The notes: generated by a model from the sequence alone, not told the origin. A DNA stretch of 43,425 nt from RGIG8745 sp045576655 (GCA_045576655.1 JAZNGW010000026.1:1-43425); one strand, 5' to 3'. Shown: positions 33,444 to 42,496, numbered from the stretch's first letter. Translations and numbers: made by a program.

Positions 33444-33475
33444 CAAATGTAAGTATTTTGCTTTGTTAAATCAAA
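33444..33475 (-). promoter_or_regulatory. Promoter pointing to the structured RNA and LRR gene
   Basis: On the minus strand TTTG (33475-33472), a 20-base gap, then TACATTTG (33451-33444), followed by C. This is a full consensus match. Transcription would start near 33437, some 210 bases before the RNA core. Confidence 0.72.
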
Positions 33476-33596
33476 AGTTAAGAGTAATTTTTCTTTTTAT
33501 TAGTTGTTGGTTTTCAGCTAAAAGTACTGATGATGCGGATTGGACTGATTGTAAACAAAGCAATTGATTCTGATTAATGAGAATTAGTGTTTGCAC

Positions 33597-33628
33597 AAAA
33601 AAGGTGGACGCTTCGTTGCTATCCACCT
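33597..33628 (-). terminator. Intrinsic terminator of the peptidase gene
   Basis: On the minus strand AGGTGGA, a loop of about 12 bases, TCCACCT, then six T. It lies 39 bases after the peptidase stop codon. Confidence 0.85.
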
Positions 33629-33666
33629 CTTGTAGTCTTAATTGCGTTTTTTTTTACGCGAAAATA

Positions 33667-34848
33667 TTAGAGTCCGAGTTTCTTGGCAATCTTCTTAGGC
33701 ACAGCGTCCTTGTGGATAAGGATGTTCATAGTCTTGTAAGCAACGAAAGCCTTTGAAGCGTACCAGATGCCCTTGTACTTTCCGCTCTCTCCCCATGAGT
33801 TCTTAACCATGAAGTACTCCTTGCCAGTCTGGTCCTTAGCGATACCATAGATGAGCATGCCGTGGTCGTCGGTAGTTTCCCAGTTGTCGTAAGCCTTCTG
33901 GCGCATTTCCTGAGTAACTTCGATTTCAGGGAGTGGGCGTGAAGTGAGTTCGCGGCGCTTGTCGACTGCTGACATGCCAGTCCAGCGAGCCATGTCGCTT
34001 CCTGTGAGGTCGGCACCCTTCTCTGCGTCAGGGCATACAGCGATACCGTCGCGAGTGAAACCAGTTTCGCTTACGTCAGAGCCCCATGCAAATGTGTAGC
34101 CGTTCTTAACAGCATAGTCCATTGTTTCCATGAACTCGTCGAGCGGAAGATTGTAGCTGAGTCCCCAGCGCCAGTTGTCCTGCACCTCAATAACGAACTG
34201 CTCATAGAATGGATGATGAGTGTAAGAAGTGAGCGAGATGTAGTCGTTCATGTTGAGTCCGAGGCTCTCCATGTATGACTTAGGAGTGTACTCCTTGCCG
34301 TTGTGAGTGAACTTCTCAGGTACAACGCCGAGGTATGTGTCGTAGATGGCGTTAAGACCGTTGAACCATACTGGCGAGAGTTGCTTTTGGCTGCCCTTAG
34401 CGATAGCGCTTACGTAAGCCTCAGCGATAGCGAACAGCTCGTTGTGGTTAGGGAGCGTGTCGCCGTAGAGAGTGCCTGGCTGTGGCATTGCGTCCTGCGG
34501 AATCATACCGTAGTTCTTCATACAATAGACAGCGTCGTAGAAACTTCCGCCCTGGCTGAAAGACACGTCGCCATGCATGCGTACGCTTGCCTTAGCACGG
34601 TCTTCATATGTCTTGTGAGCGAGGTACATTTCGCAAAGATCATATTCGCCCTTGCCCATGCGGAGAAGTTCAGCCTCAAAGAAGCTAAGGCTTGAGAATG
34701 CCCAACATGTGCCCGAACGGTTCTGGTTCTTGATTGATGTGATAGGGTTCTCCTTTACTGTTGTGAACTGGAATCCCTCTGCTTTTTCCTGCGCAAATGC
34801 AGATGTGCTTAATGCCATAAGCATTGCTGCGATAAGAGTCTTCTTCAT
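33667..34848 (-). CDS. Secreted bleomycin hydrolase / aminopeptidase C-like cysteine peptidase
   Basis: 393 residues. A signal peptide (MKKTLIAAMLMALSTSAFA) precedes a C1B papain-fold domain. The catalytic Cys is in NQNRSGTCWAFSSLSF (about residue 49), the His in DDHGMLIYGIA and the Asn in FMVKNSWGESG, all in the right order. The cytoplasmic PepC and bleomycin hydrolases are hexameric; the envelope form in Bacteroidetes is common but its role is less known, probably trimming peptides for nutrition. No T9SS tail is present, so it should stay in the periplasm. A small ORF lies just upstream and may share its transcript. Confidence 0.92.
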   Translation of the reverse strand: MKKTLIAAMLMALSTSAFAQEKAEGFQFTTVKENPITSIKNQNRSGTCWAFSSLSFFEAELLRMGKGEYDLCEMYLAHKTYEDRAKASVRMHGDVSFSQGGSFYDAVYCMKNYGMIPQDAMPQPGTLYGDTLPNHNELFAIAEAYVSAIAKGSQKQLSPVWFNGLNAIYDTYLGVVPEKFTHNGKEYTPKSYMESLGLNMNDYISLTSYTHHPFYEQFVIEVQDNWRWGLSYNLPLDEFMETMDYAVKNGYTFAWGSDVSETGFTRDGIAVCPDAEKGADLTGSDMARWTGMSAVDKRRELTSRPLPEIEVTQEMRQKAYDNWETTDDHGMLIYGIAKDQTGKEYFMVKNSWGESGKYKGIWYASKAFVAYKTMNILIHKDAVPKKIAKKLGL

Positions 34849-34897
34849 GTTTTGTGATGTATTGTTTGTTAGGTTTTATTTGTTAAGTTGTTAATTG

Positions 34898-35107
34898 TCA
34901 GTTGGATGAATGCCCTCCCCCGTGATGGCTGTGCTTCCTGCGCACAATCTTGGCTTCGGCAAGGTCGTGCATTATGCCTCGGTCTGCTGAGTGCATCTCT
35001 CGAATGCCGTGAGCAAGTTCGTACACTCTCGTTGGTGTAGTGAAATGCTTCAGTGCAATTCGGATGTAGGTCCATTTGTGTGTGGAATTCCAGTAGGTCT
35101 TGCTCAT
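34898..35107 (-). CDS. Small basic protein of unknown function
   Basis: 69 residues, rich in Lys, Arg and His (MSKTYWNSTHKWTYIRIALKH...), ending in HSHHGGGHSSN, a His-rich tail that could bind metal. I do not recognise a named family, though short proteins with a similar KWTYIRIALKHFTTPxRVYELAHG core seem familiar from Bacteroidetes. Support comes from the ATG, a -7 promoter element about 42 bases upstream, and its position before the peptidase on the same strand. No signal peptide. Confidence 0.6.
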   Translation of the reverse strand: MSKTYWNSTHKWTYIRIALKHFTTPTRVYELAHGIREMHSADRGIMHDLAEAKIVRRKHSHHGGGHSSN

Positions 35108-35148
35108 ATTTGAATCATTCCTATAAGTCGTGGTTATCCAATTTTATG

Positions 35149-35156
35149 CAAAAGTA
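35149..35156 (-). promoter_or_regulatory. -7 element upstream of the small basic protein
   Basis: TACTTTTG on the minus strand (35156-35149), followed by C, fits TAnnTTTG; no clear TTTG stands at the -33 distance. It would start transcription near 35143. Confidence 0.5.
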
Positions 35157-35216
35157 GCGTTTTATGTTCTAAGAGTTCTTGGATTGCTGTTTTTTTACAT
35201 TTTCTTAACACATACG

Positions 35217-35837
35217 CTACTTCTTCTCCCTGAGTATAGGTAACGACAGGCGGAAGCGGATGGCAAGGTATCTCATTATGAATACGGTGCTGCCTCCAGC
35301 AAGCGAACTTGTGATGTCGTTCAGCCCTATATGGGCGCATATGAAATATACAGCGCTTCCCAGCACGCATGCCAGCGCATATATCTCCTTCCTGAATATC
35401 AGCGGTACGTGACTGGCTAAGACGTCACGCATCACTCCGCCTGCGGCTCCAGTGATGCATCCCATTATGATTGATGTCCAGAAAGGATAGCCCAAGGCTT
35501 CGCACTTGTGTGTGCCTACGATTGTGAACAAGGCCAGTCCGATGGTGTCGAATAGAAGGATTGTCTTGGTCTGACGCATAGTCAGTTTCTCAGGAAGTAT
35601 CACATATGCAAGTGCCAATGCGCATATTATTAAGTAGATGGGATTGTCGAGCCAAAAGATAGGTACGTCAAGCATGACATCGCGTATTGTTCCGCCTCCT
35701 ATGGCTGTGGCTACTCCTACCACGTAGGCTCCGAATAGGTCGAAGTTCTTTTGTGCGGCAAGCCTTACTCCGCTCACGGCAAAGGCGAATGTGCCGAGTG
35801 ATTCCAGTATCAGGTTTAGGCTGATGATTTCTTCCAT
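35217..35837 (-). CDS. TRIC/YicG-family (UPF0126) membrane protein
   Basis: 206 residues with six or seven hydrophobic segments in two similar halves. Each half carries a glycine-rich GGG/GGV-xxRD turn (AIGGGTIRDVMLD and AAGGVMRDVLAS), the hallmark of the prokaryotic TRIC-like channels, which conduct monovalent cations as trimers. Physiological role in bacteria is not settled. The preceding gene ends 74 bases upstream, with a hairpin between. Confidence 0.9.
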   Translation of the reverse strand: MEEIISLNLILESLGTFAFAVSGVRLAAQKNFDLFGAYVVGVATAIGGGTIRDVMLDVPIFWLDNPIYLIICALALAYVILPEKLTMRQTKTILLFDTIGLALFTIVGTHKCEALGYPFWTSIIMGCITGAAGGVMRDVLASHVPLIFRKEIYALACVLGSAVYFICAHIGLNDITSSLAGGSTVFIMRYLAIRFRLSLPILREKK

Positions 35838-35852
35838 ATCCTTTTTTCATGC

Positions 35853-35882
35853 AACAGGCAGCGCCTTTTGGTGCTGCCTGTT
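35853..35882. terminator. Stem-loop between the 740-residue protein gene and the TRIC gene
   Basis: A 13-bp stem (AACAGGCAGCGCC / GGTGCTGCCTGTT, one G-T pair) with a four-base loop. No T run follows on the minus strand, so it could be a weak terminator or a transcript-stabilising end. Confidence 0.6.
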
Positions 35883-35911
35883 GTCATTAGTGCGTATAAT
35901 GTTATTTCACT

Positions 35912-38134
35912 TTACTTAACGAAGTACTTCTTGCCGTTCATGATGTAGATGCCCTTCTGGAGTCCGTTGAGAGCAGTGCCTACGTTAGCGTTCTTGCGAA
36001 CCATGCGACCGTCAATAGAGAATACGTTAGCGTAGTTTGCGCTGTTGCCTTCGATCTTCTCGATTGCGTCAGGAAGGTTGCCTGAAGTGTAGACGTTGAT
36101 GTTCATGATATGAACTCCTGCGCCGAATGACTTGCTGAACAATCCGTCTGTAGTAACCATGTCGCAAGTTGTCTCTGTAGTGTTGACGTAGTTTGAACCG
36201 CCCCAGCCAGTAGCCATTGTTACGTATTCGCCATAGTTGAGACCCTCGATGTTTACTGTGCACTTCGCCATCATGTAGAGGCCAAGGTCTGGGTGAGCAG
36301 TGTTACAGTAAATCATGATACAGCTGTTGTTCTTAGCATTTGGCGGGCAGTCGATTGAGAGACCGCTGTGGAAGATGCCAACACCGTCTTCTTCGTAACG
36401 TACATTCTCAATTGTGTAGTATTCCACAACAGTTTCATTGCCGTCGGCGTCGATTGCGATGCTGTCAGCCCAGACTGTATCCATGAGAACTCCCCATGTA
36501 GCACGGTCGTTATTGCCGCCGTCCCACCACCAGCCGAAGTGCTTGTAAACCTCGACAGTTCCTTCTGGAATAGCAAATTCTCCGCTGTTGTATTCTTCTG
36601 CAGAGTAGAATGTAGTGTCGCCCTCAGCGTTTACAGAGTATGCGTAGTCAAGGATTTCGCCACGGATCTGCTGGTACTGCTCAAGTGCAAGGTTCTGGAA
36701 TTCCCAGTCGTTCTTGCCTTCTGTAGCGTTTTCAGTGTTCTTGCGAGCGTATTCTATGCCTTCGTTGTCAATATCCTGGAAGTCAAGTACGCCATCCAAG
36801 TAACCGTTGGCTTTAACTGTTACAGTCACGCCTTCTGCTGTTGTGATGATTTCGCCAATTGTAGCTTCCTCATTTACGAAGCCTTCTGCAGTTTCATAAA
36901 TAATCTGGAATTCTTCACCGCAAAGAGTGTTGTTTGTCCAGCCAATCCTGTAGTTGCGGTTTGTTCCTTCCATACCAACAAGAGTAAGTGTTGGAGCATT
37001 GAGAGTGATTGAGTTTACTGCAAACTTAACTTCAACAATCTCAGACATTACTCCTTCTGCTGTTATACTAACTGCTTTTACTGTGACGAAGCCGTCCATG
37101 TCTTCATCGTCAGACTCGGTGATATCGAGAGTAGAACCCACTTCAGGGTCGTAAATGTTATCACCCCAACATTCGAATTCTTCGCTATACACAGGCTTGC
37201 GCACATAGTTGATAGTAGTGCTCTCAATAATCTTTTCGCCAGTAGTCTCGTCGATAGCAGGTTCGCCTGTAACTTCGTCAATAACGTAGACTGTGTCAAT
37301 GCTTGCAATCTCCTCAGTATCTTCCATGAACAGCGGGTCTGCACTTTCGAAAGCATAGTAAGTCTCTACGTCGTTGCCGAGTGATGATGTTCCTGGTGTA
37401 ACAGCGATGTTACGCATAGACTCGTATACACCGGCAAGTTCCAGAATAGGCGATGTGACGTATTCTTCCATATTGGCGTCAACAAGAATTGCGTAAGCTG
37501 CGATCCAGTGTGAACGCTCAAACACGAGGTCGATACGTCCGTCAGCAATCATGCGGTAGTAGTCGAGACCGTCGTTAGTTCCGTCAGGAGTGCCGTCGCC
37601 GTCAGCGTCAACTGCTTCCTGAATTGCGTGGATTGAGTCAGTGATACATACAGCGAAATCTGTTGCAGATGTTGCGAGATATGTACTTTCGTAAGCTTTG
37701 CCAGCGTCGTTTGTGCCTCGCTGGATGGCAACGATCATAGTAGCCTTGAGGTCCGCGATAGAAAAGGCACGACCACCGCTTGCTCCGTTGTAAATACCGC
37801 AAGCCTTGCCGTTTTCGTTAGCAATAGTTCTTGCATAGATTTTCCCGTAGTCGGAACTGTAGAGGTTGGTCAATCCTGGTGTTGTGCACTGGTACATAGT
37901 CTGACCTTTGTCTGCCCAGTTGTTAGCCTTGAATCCGGCAGCGTCGGTCGACATTGTCCATTCGCCTTCGATAGCTTCGCCGTTGATGGTCCAGTTCACG
38001 AAGTCGTAAATCTTTGAAACGTTGTAACCTTCGAGGAATGCAAAAGCTTCCTGAGTTACTTTTACGGTAGTGTTGGCTGCGTTAACGGCAGTTCCGATAA
38101 GTGCCACTACCAAAAACATGTAAAGTTTTCTCAT
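35912..38134 (-). CDS. Secreted protein of unknown function with T9SS sorting tail
   Basis: 740 residues. A signal peptide (MRKLYMFLVVALIGTAVNA) is followed by a long acidic region with no family I can name. DADGDGTPDGTNDGLD resembles a thrombospondin type-3/EF-hand-like calcium loop, and SDDEDMDGFVTV may be a second. The C-terminus, NVFSIDGRMVRKN...LQKGIYIMNGKKYFVK, is a T9SS type A-like tail, almost the same as that of the LRR protein, so export through SprA to the surface is likely. It has its own promoter. It may be an adhesin or binding protein, but this is not shown. Confidence 0.85.
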   Translation of the reverse strand: MRKLYMFLVVALIGTAVNAANTTVKVTQEAFAFLEGYNVSKIYDFVNWTINGEAIEGEWTMSTDAAGFKANNWADKGQTMYQCTTPGLTNLYSSDYGKIYARTIANENGKACGIYNGASGGRAFSIADLKATMIVAIQRGTNDAGKAYESTYLATSATDFAVCITDSIHAIQEAVDADGDGTPDGTNDGLDYYRMIADGRIDLVFERSHWIAAYAILVDANMEEYVTSPILELAGVYESMRNIAVTPGTSSLGNDVETYYAFESADPLFMEDTEEIASIDTVYVIDEVTGEPAIDETTGEKIIESTTINYVRKPVYSEEFECWGDNIYDPEVGSTLDITESDDEDMDGFVTVKAVSITAEGVMSEIVEVKFAVNSITLNAPTLTLVGMEGTNRNYRIGWTNNTLCGEEFQIIYETAEGFVNEEATIGEIITTAEGVTVTVKANGYLDGVLDFQDIDNEGIEYARKNTENATEGKNDWEFQNLALEQYQQIRGEILDYAYSVNAEGDTTFYSAEEYNSGEFAIPEGTVEVYKHFGWWWDGGNNDRATWGVLMDTVWADSIAIDADGNETVVEYYTIENVRYEEDGVGIFHSGLSIDCPPNAKNNSCIMIYCNTAHPDLGLYMMAKCTVNIEGLNYGEYVTMATGWGGSNYVNTTETTCDMVTTDGLFSKSFGAGVHIMNINVYTSGNLPDAIEKIEGNSANYANVFSIDGRMVRKNANVGTALNGLQKGIYIMNGKKYFVK

Positions 38135-38197
38135 AGATGTTTGTGTTTAAAGTTAATATGTATGTATAAAAGAAAAGACTAATTCTGCCTTTAAATG

Positions 38198-38227
38198 CAA
38201 AAATAGTCTTTTTATAATTCATGCAAT
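38198..38227 (-). promoter_or_regulatory. Promoter of the 740-residue secreted protein gene
   Basis: On the minus strand TATTTTTG (38205-38198), followed by C, with ATTG (38227-38224) 18 bases upstream as a near-match to TTTG. A leader of about 55 bases would result. Confidence 0.6.
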
Positions 38228-38257
38228 CATAATTGCGCCATTTTTTTTGAAAATATG

Positions 38258-40396
38258 TTAAATCGTCTCGCTTTTCTTCATTGAAAGTTGCAGGCGTCCT
38301 CGTTCAAGGTCAACGCTGAGCACACGTACTTCTACTTGCTGGTGGAGGCTTACGACTTCGGTAGGGTCCTTCACGAAACGGTCGGCAAGTTCGGAGATGT
38401 GTACAAGTCCTTTGGTGTGAATACCTACGTCGACAAAGCATCCGAAGTTGGTGATGTTGGTCACTATTCCAGGAAGCACCATGCCTTCGCGTACGTCGGT
38501 GAGTTCCTTTACTTCTGACGAGAACTCGAATGCCTTGAGTTGCTGGCGAGGGTCGCGCCCAGGCTTGTCGAGTTCGTTCATTATGTCTTCGAGGGTAGGG
38601 AGTCCTACGGAGTCCGTTATGTAGCGTTTCACGTCGATGTTTTGGCGGAGCGACTTATCGGCCATGAGTTCTGCCACACTGCACTTCTGGTCTTTAGCCA
38701 TCTGCTCTACTATGTGGTAGCTCTCAGGGTGTACGGCAGAATTGTCGAGCGGTTGCTTGCCTCCGCTGATGCGCAGGAACCCTGCCGATTGCTCATAGGC
38801 TTTCGGGCCGAGTTTCGGCACTTTCAGGAGTTCGCGACGCGAAGTGAATGCTCCGTTTTTCGCACGGTAGTCAACGATATTCTGCGCTATGGCAGAGCCA
38901 AGCCCGCTGATGTATGTGAGCAGGTGCTTGCTGGCGGTGTTGACGTTTACGCCAACCTTGTTTACGCATGAAATGACTGTCTGGTCGAGCGACTTCTTCA
39001 GTTCCGCCTGGTTCACGTCTTTCTGGTATTGACCCACGCCGATTGAGTTGGGGTCGATCTTGACGAGTTCGGCGAGCGGATCCATGAGACGACGGCCTAT
39101 GGATACGGCTCCTCGCACAGTAACGTCGTAGTCGGGGAACTCCTCGCGTGCTACTTTTGATGCAGAATAAATTGAGGCTCCGTCTTCGCTGACGACGAAG
39201 ATTTGGGTGCTTTGTGGCAGTCCGAGTCCTCTGACGAATGCTTCTGTCTCACGGCTTGCCGTTCCGTTGCCTATTGAGATGGCCTCAATTTTGTATTGCT
39301 TCGCGAGCGTCCAAATCTTGTTGCCTGCCAGTGCGCGTTCTGATTTGGGCGGGTGAGGGTAGATGGTCTCGTTGTGCAGAAGATTGCCTTCGGCGTCGAG
39401 GCATACAACTTTGCATCCAGTGCGGAAACCAGGGTCAATGGCAAGCACTCGTTTCTGGCCTAAGGGTGCCGACATGAGCAACTGCTCAAGGTTGCGCACG
39501 AAGATGCGTATCGCTTCATGGTCGGCAAGTTCCTTGGATGAGTTGGCAAACTCTGTTTCGATAGTTGGTTTGAGCAGTCGCTTGAACGAGTCGGCAACAG
39601 CGTCAGCAACGTATGCAGACGATTGCGAACGTCCTCGAACGAACTGGCGTTCAAGGCGTTCCATGCATAGTTCATCGTTTCCGCTGATACTTACTCTCAA
39701 CACTCCTTCTGCTTCGCCTCGGCGCATTGCCAGCAAACGATGAGAGGCGCAACGCGACAGACGTTCGGAAAAATCGAAGTAGTCGCGAAACTTCTGTCCT
39801 TCCTCCTCTTTGCCCTTTATGAGTTTGGACGAAATGACTGCGTCGTGGCGGAAATTGTTGCGCACGGTGTTGCGTGCTCTCTCGTCTTCGCTCACCATCT
39901 CGGCAATGATGTCCATCGCTCCCTTCAGCGCTTCATCCGTGTCTTTCACCCCTTTGTCGGCATTGACAAACAGGCGTGCTTTCTGGTTTACGTCGCCGTT
40001 GCCTTGCGTGAGCAGGAACAGCGCCAATGGTTCGAGCCCTTTTTGGCGCGCAACCTCAGCGCGTGTCTTGCGTTTCGGCTTGAAAGGCATGTAGATGTCT
40101 TCCAGTTCGGTGGCGTCCCATGAACCCTCGATGCGCTTGCGCAGTTCGTCAGTCAGTTTGCCCTGGTCCTCGATGGTCGAGAGGATGGTCTGCTTGCGCT
40201 TTTCAATTTCCGTAAACCTTTCGAGGGCATCGCTTATTGCTGCCACCTGCACTTCGTCGAGCGCTCCGGTCGCTTCCTTGCGGTAGCGGCTTATGAACGG
40301 AATAGTGCAACCCTCGCCGAGTAGGGCGAGGGTGCTGTCAACTTGCCTTTCGCTTATGCCAAGCGATTGCGATATGAGTTTGGTGAATGAGTGCAT
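38258..40396 (-). CDS. tex: Tex, S1-domain RNA-binding transcription accessory protein
   Basis: 712 residues, the typical size. Tex is a conserved nucleic-acid-binding protein related to eukaryotic Spt6. An N-terminal helical region (KRKTRAEVARQKGLEPLA), a YqgF/RNase H-like domain (VLAIDPGFRTGCKVVCLD), helix-hairpin-helix motifs (SGLGSAIAQNIVDYR, LLKVPKLGPKAYEQ) and a C-terminal S1 domain (GMVLPGIVTNITNFGCFVDVG) appear in the standard order. Its ATG directly follows the TAA of the META lipoprotein gene, so they are co-transcribed. Confidence 0.96.
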   Translation of the reverse strand: MHSFTKLISQSLGISERQVDSTLALLGEGCTIPFISRYRKEATGALDEVQVAAISDALERFTEIEKRKQTILSTIEDQGKLTDELRKRIEGSWDATELEDIYMPFKPKRKTRAEVARQKGLEPLALFLLTQGNGDVNQKARLFVNADKGVKDTDEALKGAMDIIAEMVSEDERARNTVRNNFRHDAVISSKLIKGKEEEGQKFRDYFDFSERLSRCASHRLLAMRRGEAEGVLRVSISGNDELCMERLERQFVRGRSQSSAYVADAVADSFKRLLKPTIETEFANSSKELADHEAIRIFVRNLEQLLMSAPLGQKRVLAIDPGFRTGCKVVCLDAEGNLLHNETIYPHPPKSERALAGNKIWTLAKQYKIEAISIGNGTASRETEAFVRGLGLPQSTQIFVVSEDGASIYSASKVAREEFPDYDVTVRGAVSIGRRLMDPLAELVKIDPNSIGVGQYQKDVNQAELKKSLDQTVISCVNKVGVNVNTASKHLLTYISGLGSAIAQNIVDYRAKNGAFTSRRELLKVPKLGPKAYEQSAGFLRISGGKQPLDNSAVHPESYHIVEQMAKDQKCSVAELMADKSLRQNIDVKRYITDSVGLPTLEDIMNELDKPGRDPRQQLKAFEFSSEVKELTDVREGMVLPGIVTNITNFGCFVDVGIHTKGLVHISELADRFVKDPTEVVSLHQQVEVRVLSVDLERGRLQLSMKKSETI

Positions 40397-40816
40397 TTAT
40401 TTCTTCAGTTCAATGACTTTGTTTCCCTCAGCATCGAAAAACTCAGCTTTTCCTTCCTCTACGACAGCCGTCTTAGTCTTGTTGATAGCGTCAACCACGG
40501 CATCTTCGATCTTCATGCTTTGTTCCATGCCCATCATACGAGTCAGTCCGAGGTGGTCGAATGTGAGGTTCTGTCCGTCGAAAGTGTAGTCGCCAAAGAA
40601 ATTGTTCACTGTGGCGCAGCCGTTTACTTTGCCGTCTGCAGTGAAAGTGATGGTAGCAGGATTAGTGCCTTCCTTTGTACTGATGCCCTTAGCCTCGACG
40701 ATGCTCCATTCGCCCTGGATACTTGCAGGGTCAGCAACAGTCTTGCTTGAATTACAACTTGCCATCATGCCGATAGCCATCATAGATGCGATAATGCCTT
40801 TAAATAAATTCTTCAT
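40397..40816 (-). CDS. META/HslJ-domain lipoprotein
   Basis: 139 residues. The signal MKNLFKGIIASMMAIGMMASC has a lipobox with Cys21. The rest is one META domain (IQGEWSIVEAKG...ITFTADGKVNGCATVNNFFGDYTFDGQNLTFDHLGLTRMMG), a small beta-barrel found in HslJ and related envelope proteins linked to stress resistance. The role here is unknown. Immediately upstream of its ATG are seven heptamer repeats, which also form the 3' end of the preceding oxidoreductase gene, so translation may depend on them. tex starts directly after its stop codon. Confidence 0.88.
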   Translation of the reverse strand: MKNLFKGIIASMMAIGMMASCNSSKTVADPASIQGEWSIVEAKGISTKEGTNPATITFTADGKVNGCATVNNFFGDYTFDGQNLTFDHLGLTRMMGMEQSMKIEDAVVDAINKTKTAVVEEGKAEFFDAEGNKVIELKK

Positions 40817-40865
40817 AACTTTTAACTTTTAACTTTTAACTCTTAACTCTTAACTTTTAACTCTT
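40817..40865. repeat. Seven tandem 7-bp units directly before the META lipoprotein start
   Basis: Plus-strand units are AACTTTT (three), AACTCTT (two), AACTTTT, AACTCTT, a perfect 7-bp period for 49 bases. On the coding strand (AAAAGTT/AAGAGTT) they end directly at the ATG and begin within the last codons of the oxidoreductase gene. Confidence 0.92.
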
Positions 40866-42496
40866 GATGCCAGCGCCTCAGCGCAGCGTTCTCCGTCGAT
40901 ACCAGCCGACACGATGCCGCCAGCGTAGCCCGCACCCTCGCCACAAGGGTAGAGCCCTTCAATGCGAACGTGTTGGAGCGATTCCCTGTCGCGCAGAATA
41001 CGCACAGGGGCAGACGTGCGTGTCTCAATACCTATCATCGCCGCATTGTTTGTGAGGAATCCGTGACTTGACTTTCCGAAGTTGAGGAAACCTTGTCTCA
41101 GGCGCGAAGCGATGAACTGCGGAAGCCAGAAATGCATAGGAGTGGTGATAAGTCCCGCAGCATACGATGTTTCAGGCAGGTCAGACGAGATGCGGCGGTT
41201 GACAAAATCGCTCATTCGCTGAGCCGGTGCTGTCTGTCTGCGGTTGCCCTGCAGCCATGCCGTGCGTTCAAGCCACTCCTGCAAATGAATCATTCGTAAA
41301 GGTGAACCTGTGTCAAAACGCTCATTTATGCCCCTTTCAGCCAGCCACTCGTTCAGTCCTTTCTTGTCGGCATCGTCAAGCAAAGTGCGGTCGCCAAGAT
41401 CGTCGGCGTGAAGTTCTACTACCATGCCGCTGTTGCTCCACGGAGAGTTGCGAGTCGACGACGACATGCCGTTCACTACCAACTGCTCTGGGCCGCTTGC
41501 AGCAGGCACTACAGTGCCGCCTGGACACATGCAGAAAGAGTATACGCCACGCCCTTCTGCCTGAGTGACAAATGAATACTCCGCTGCAGGCAGCCATTTG
41601 CCTCTTCCTTCAGAATTGTGATACTGGATTTTGTCAATAAGTTGTGACGGGTGTTCCAACCGCACACCTATAGCCAGATCCTTTGCCTCAATTTCCACCC
41701 CGCTCCTGTGCAGCCAGCGGTACACATCGCGTGCCGAATGGCCAGTGGCAAGGATTACCGGACCGAAAAACTCCTTTCGTTCCGAAGTGTCAAGGCAGGT
41801 ACACCTTGCTCCCTCAACCTTATTGCCGTTTATGAGCAACTCGTCCATGCGAGTCTGGAAATGCACCTCGCCACCGCAACGTTTGATAGTTTCGCGCATC
41901 GCCTCGATGACCTTGGGCAACTTGTCCGTGCCTATATGCGGATGAGCGTCCGAGAGGATTGCCGTTGATGCTCCGTGCTGGCAGAACACGTTCAGAATCT
42001 TCTCCACGCTGCCACGTTTCTTGCTTCGGGTATATAGTTTTCCGTCGGAGAACGCGCCGGCTCCACCTTCTCCGAAACTGTAATTTGATTCAGGGTCAAC
42101 CATGTGCTCGCGCGAAATTTTGGCAATGTCAGCCCTGCGGCTGTGCACATCCTTGCCTCGTTCCACAACTACAGGCCGCACCCCCAGTTCGATGAGGCGC
42201 AGAGCAGCGAAAAGTCCGCCAGGACCAGCACCCACGACAACCGCCTGCGGACAATCCTCCACATTGCGGTAGTCCGTTCTCACGAATGCGTCGTCTTCGG
42301 GATTCTCATTGACATACACCCTCACCTTGAGGTTGACAAACACCTGGCGCTGCCGAGCGTCGATGCTTCTTTTCAGCACCCTCACATGAGTGATGTCGCG
42401 ATGCTTCACCCCCTTATCCTTAGCGACAAAGTCCCTTATCGCCTGTTCGCTTGCCGCCTGTTCTGGCAGAACCCTAATCTGAAATTCCTGAATCAT
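40850..42496 (-). CDS. FAD-dependent oxidoreductase (COG2509-like)
   Basis: 548 residues. After an N-terminal domain of about 85 residues (EQAASEQAIRDFVAKDKG) comes an FAD-binding Rossmann motif VVVGAGPGGLFAALRLIELG followed by VVVERGKDVHSRR, and a second part GPVILATGHSARDVYRWL near 230. The C-terminal GLYPCGEGAGYAGGIVSAGIDG is the second dinucleotide-contacting segment. This is the pattern of the uncharacterised bacterial FAD-dehydrogenase family COG2509. The substrate is unknown. A -7 element ends only five bases before the ATG, so the message may be nearly leaderless. It is the first gene of a set with the META lipoprotein and tex. Confidence 0.92.
   Translation of the reverse strand: MIQEFQIRVLPEQAASEQAIRDFVAKDKGVKHRDITHVRVLKRSIDARQRQVFVNLKVRVYVNENPEDDAFVRTDYRNVEDCPQAVVVGAGPGGLFAALRLIELGVRPVVVERGKDVHSRRADIAKISREHMVDPESNYSFGEGGAGAFSDGKLYTRSKKRGSVEKILNVFCQHGASTAILSDAHPHIGTDKLPKVIEAMRETIKRCGGEVHFQTRMDELLINGNKVEGARCTCLDTSERKEFFGPVILATGHSARDVYRWLHRSGVEIEAKDLAIGVRLEHPSQLIDKIQYHNSEGRGKWLPAAEYSFVTQAEGRGVYSFCMCPGGTVVPAASGPEQLVVNGMSSSTRNSPWSNSGMVVELHADDLGDRTLLDDADKKGLNEWLAERGINERFDTGSPLRMIHLQEWLERTAWLQGNRRQTAPAQRMSDFVNRRISSDLPETSYAAGLITTPMHFWLPQFIASRLRQGFLNFGKSSHGFLTNNAAMIGIETRTSAPVRILRDRESLQHVRIEGLYPCGEGAGYAGGIVSAGIDGERCAEALASRVKS

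Larger units (their letters stand above)
33226..33666. other. Gene-free region upstream of the structured RNA
   Basis: No gene supported. It contains the minus-strand promoter at 33444-33475, a small hairpin right after its start point (GTCC-AGT-GGAC at 33419-33429) and the peptidase terminator. Confidence 0.7.
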
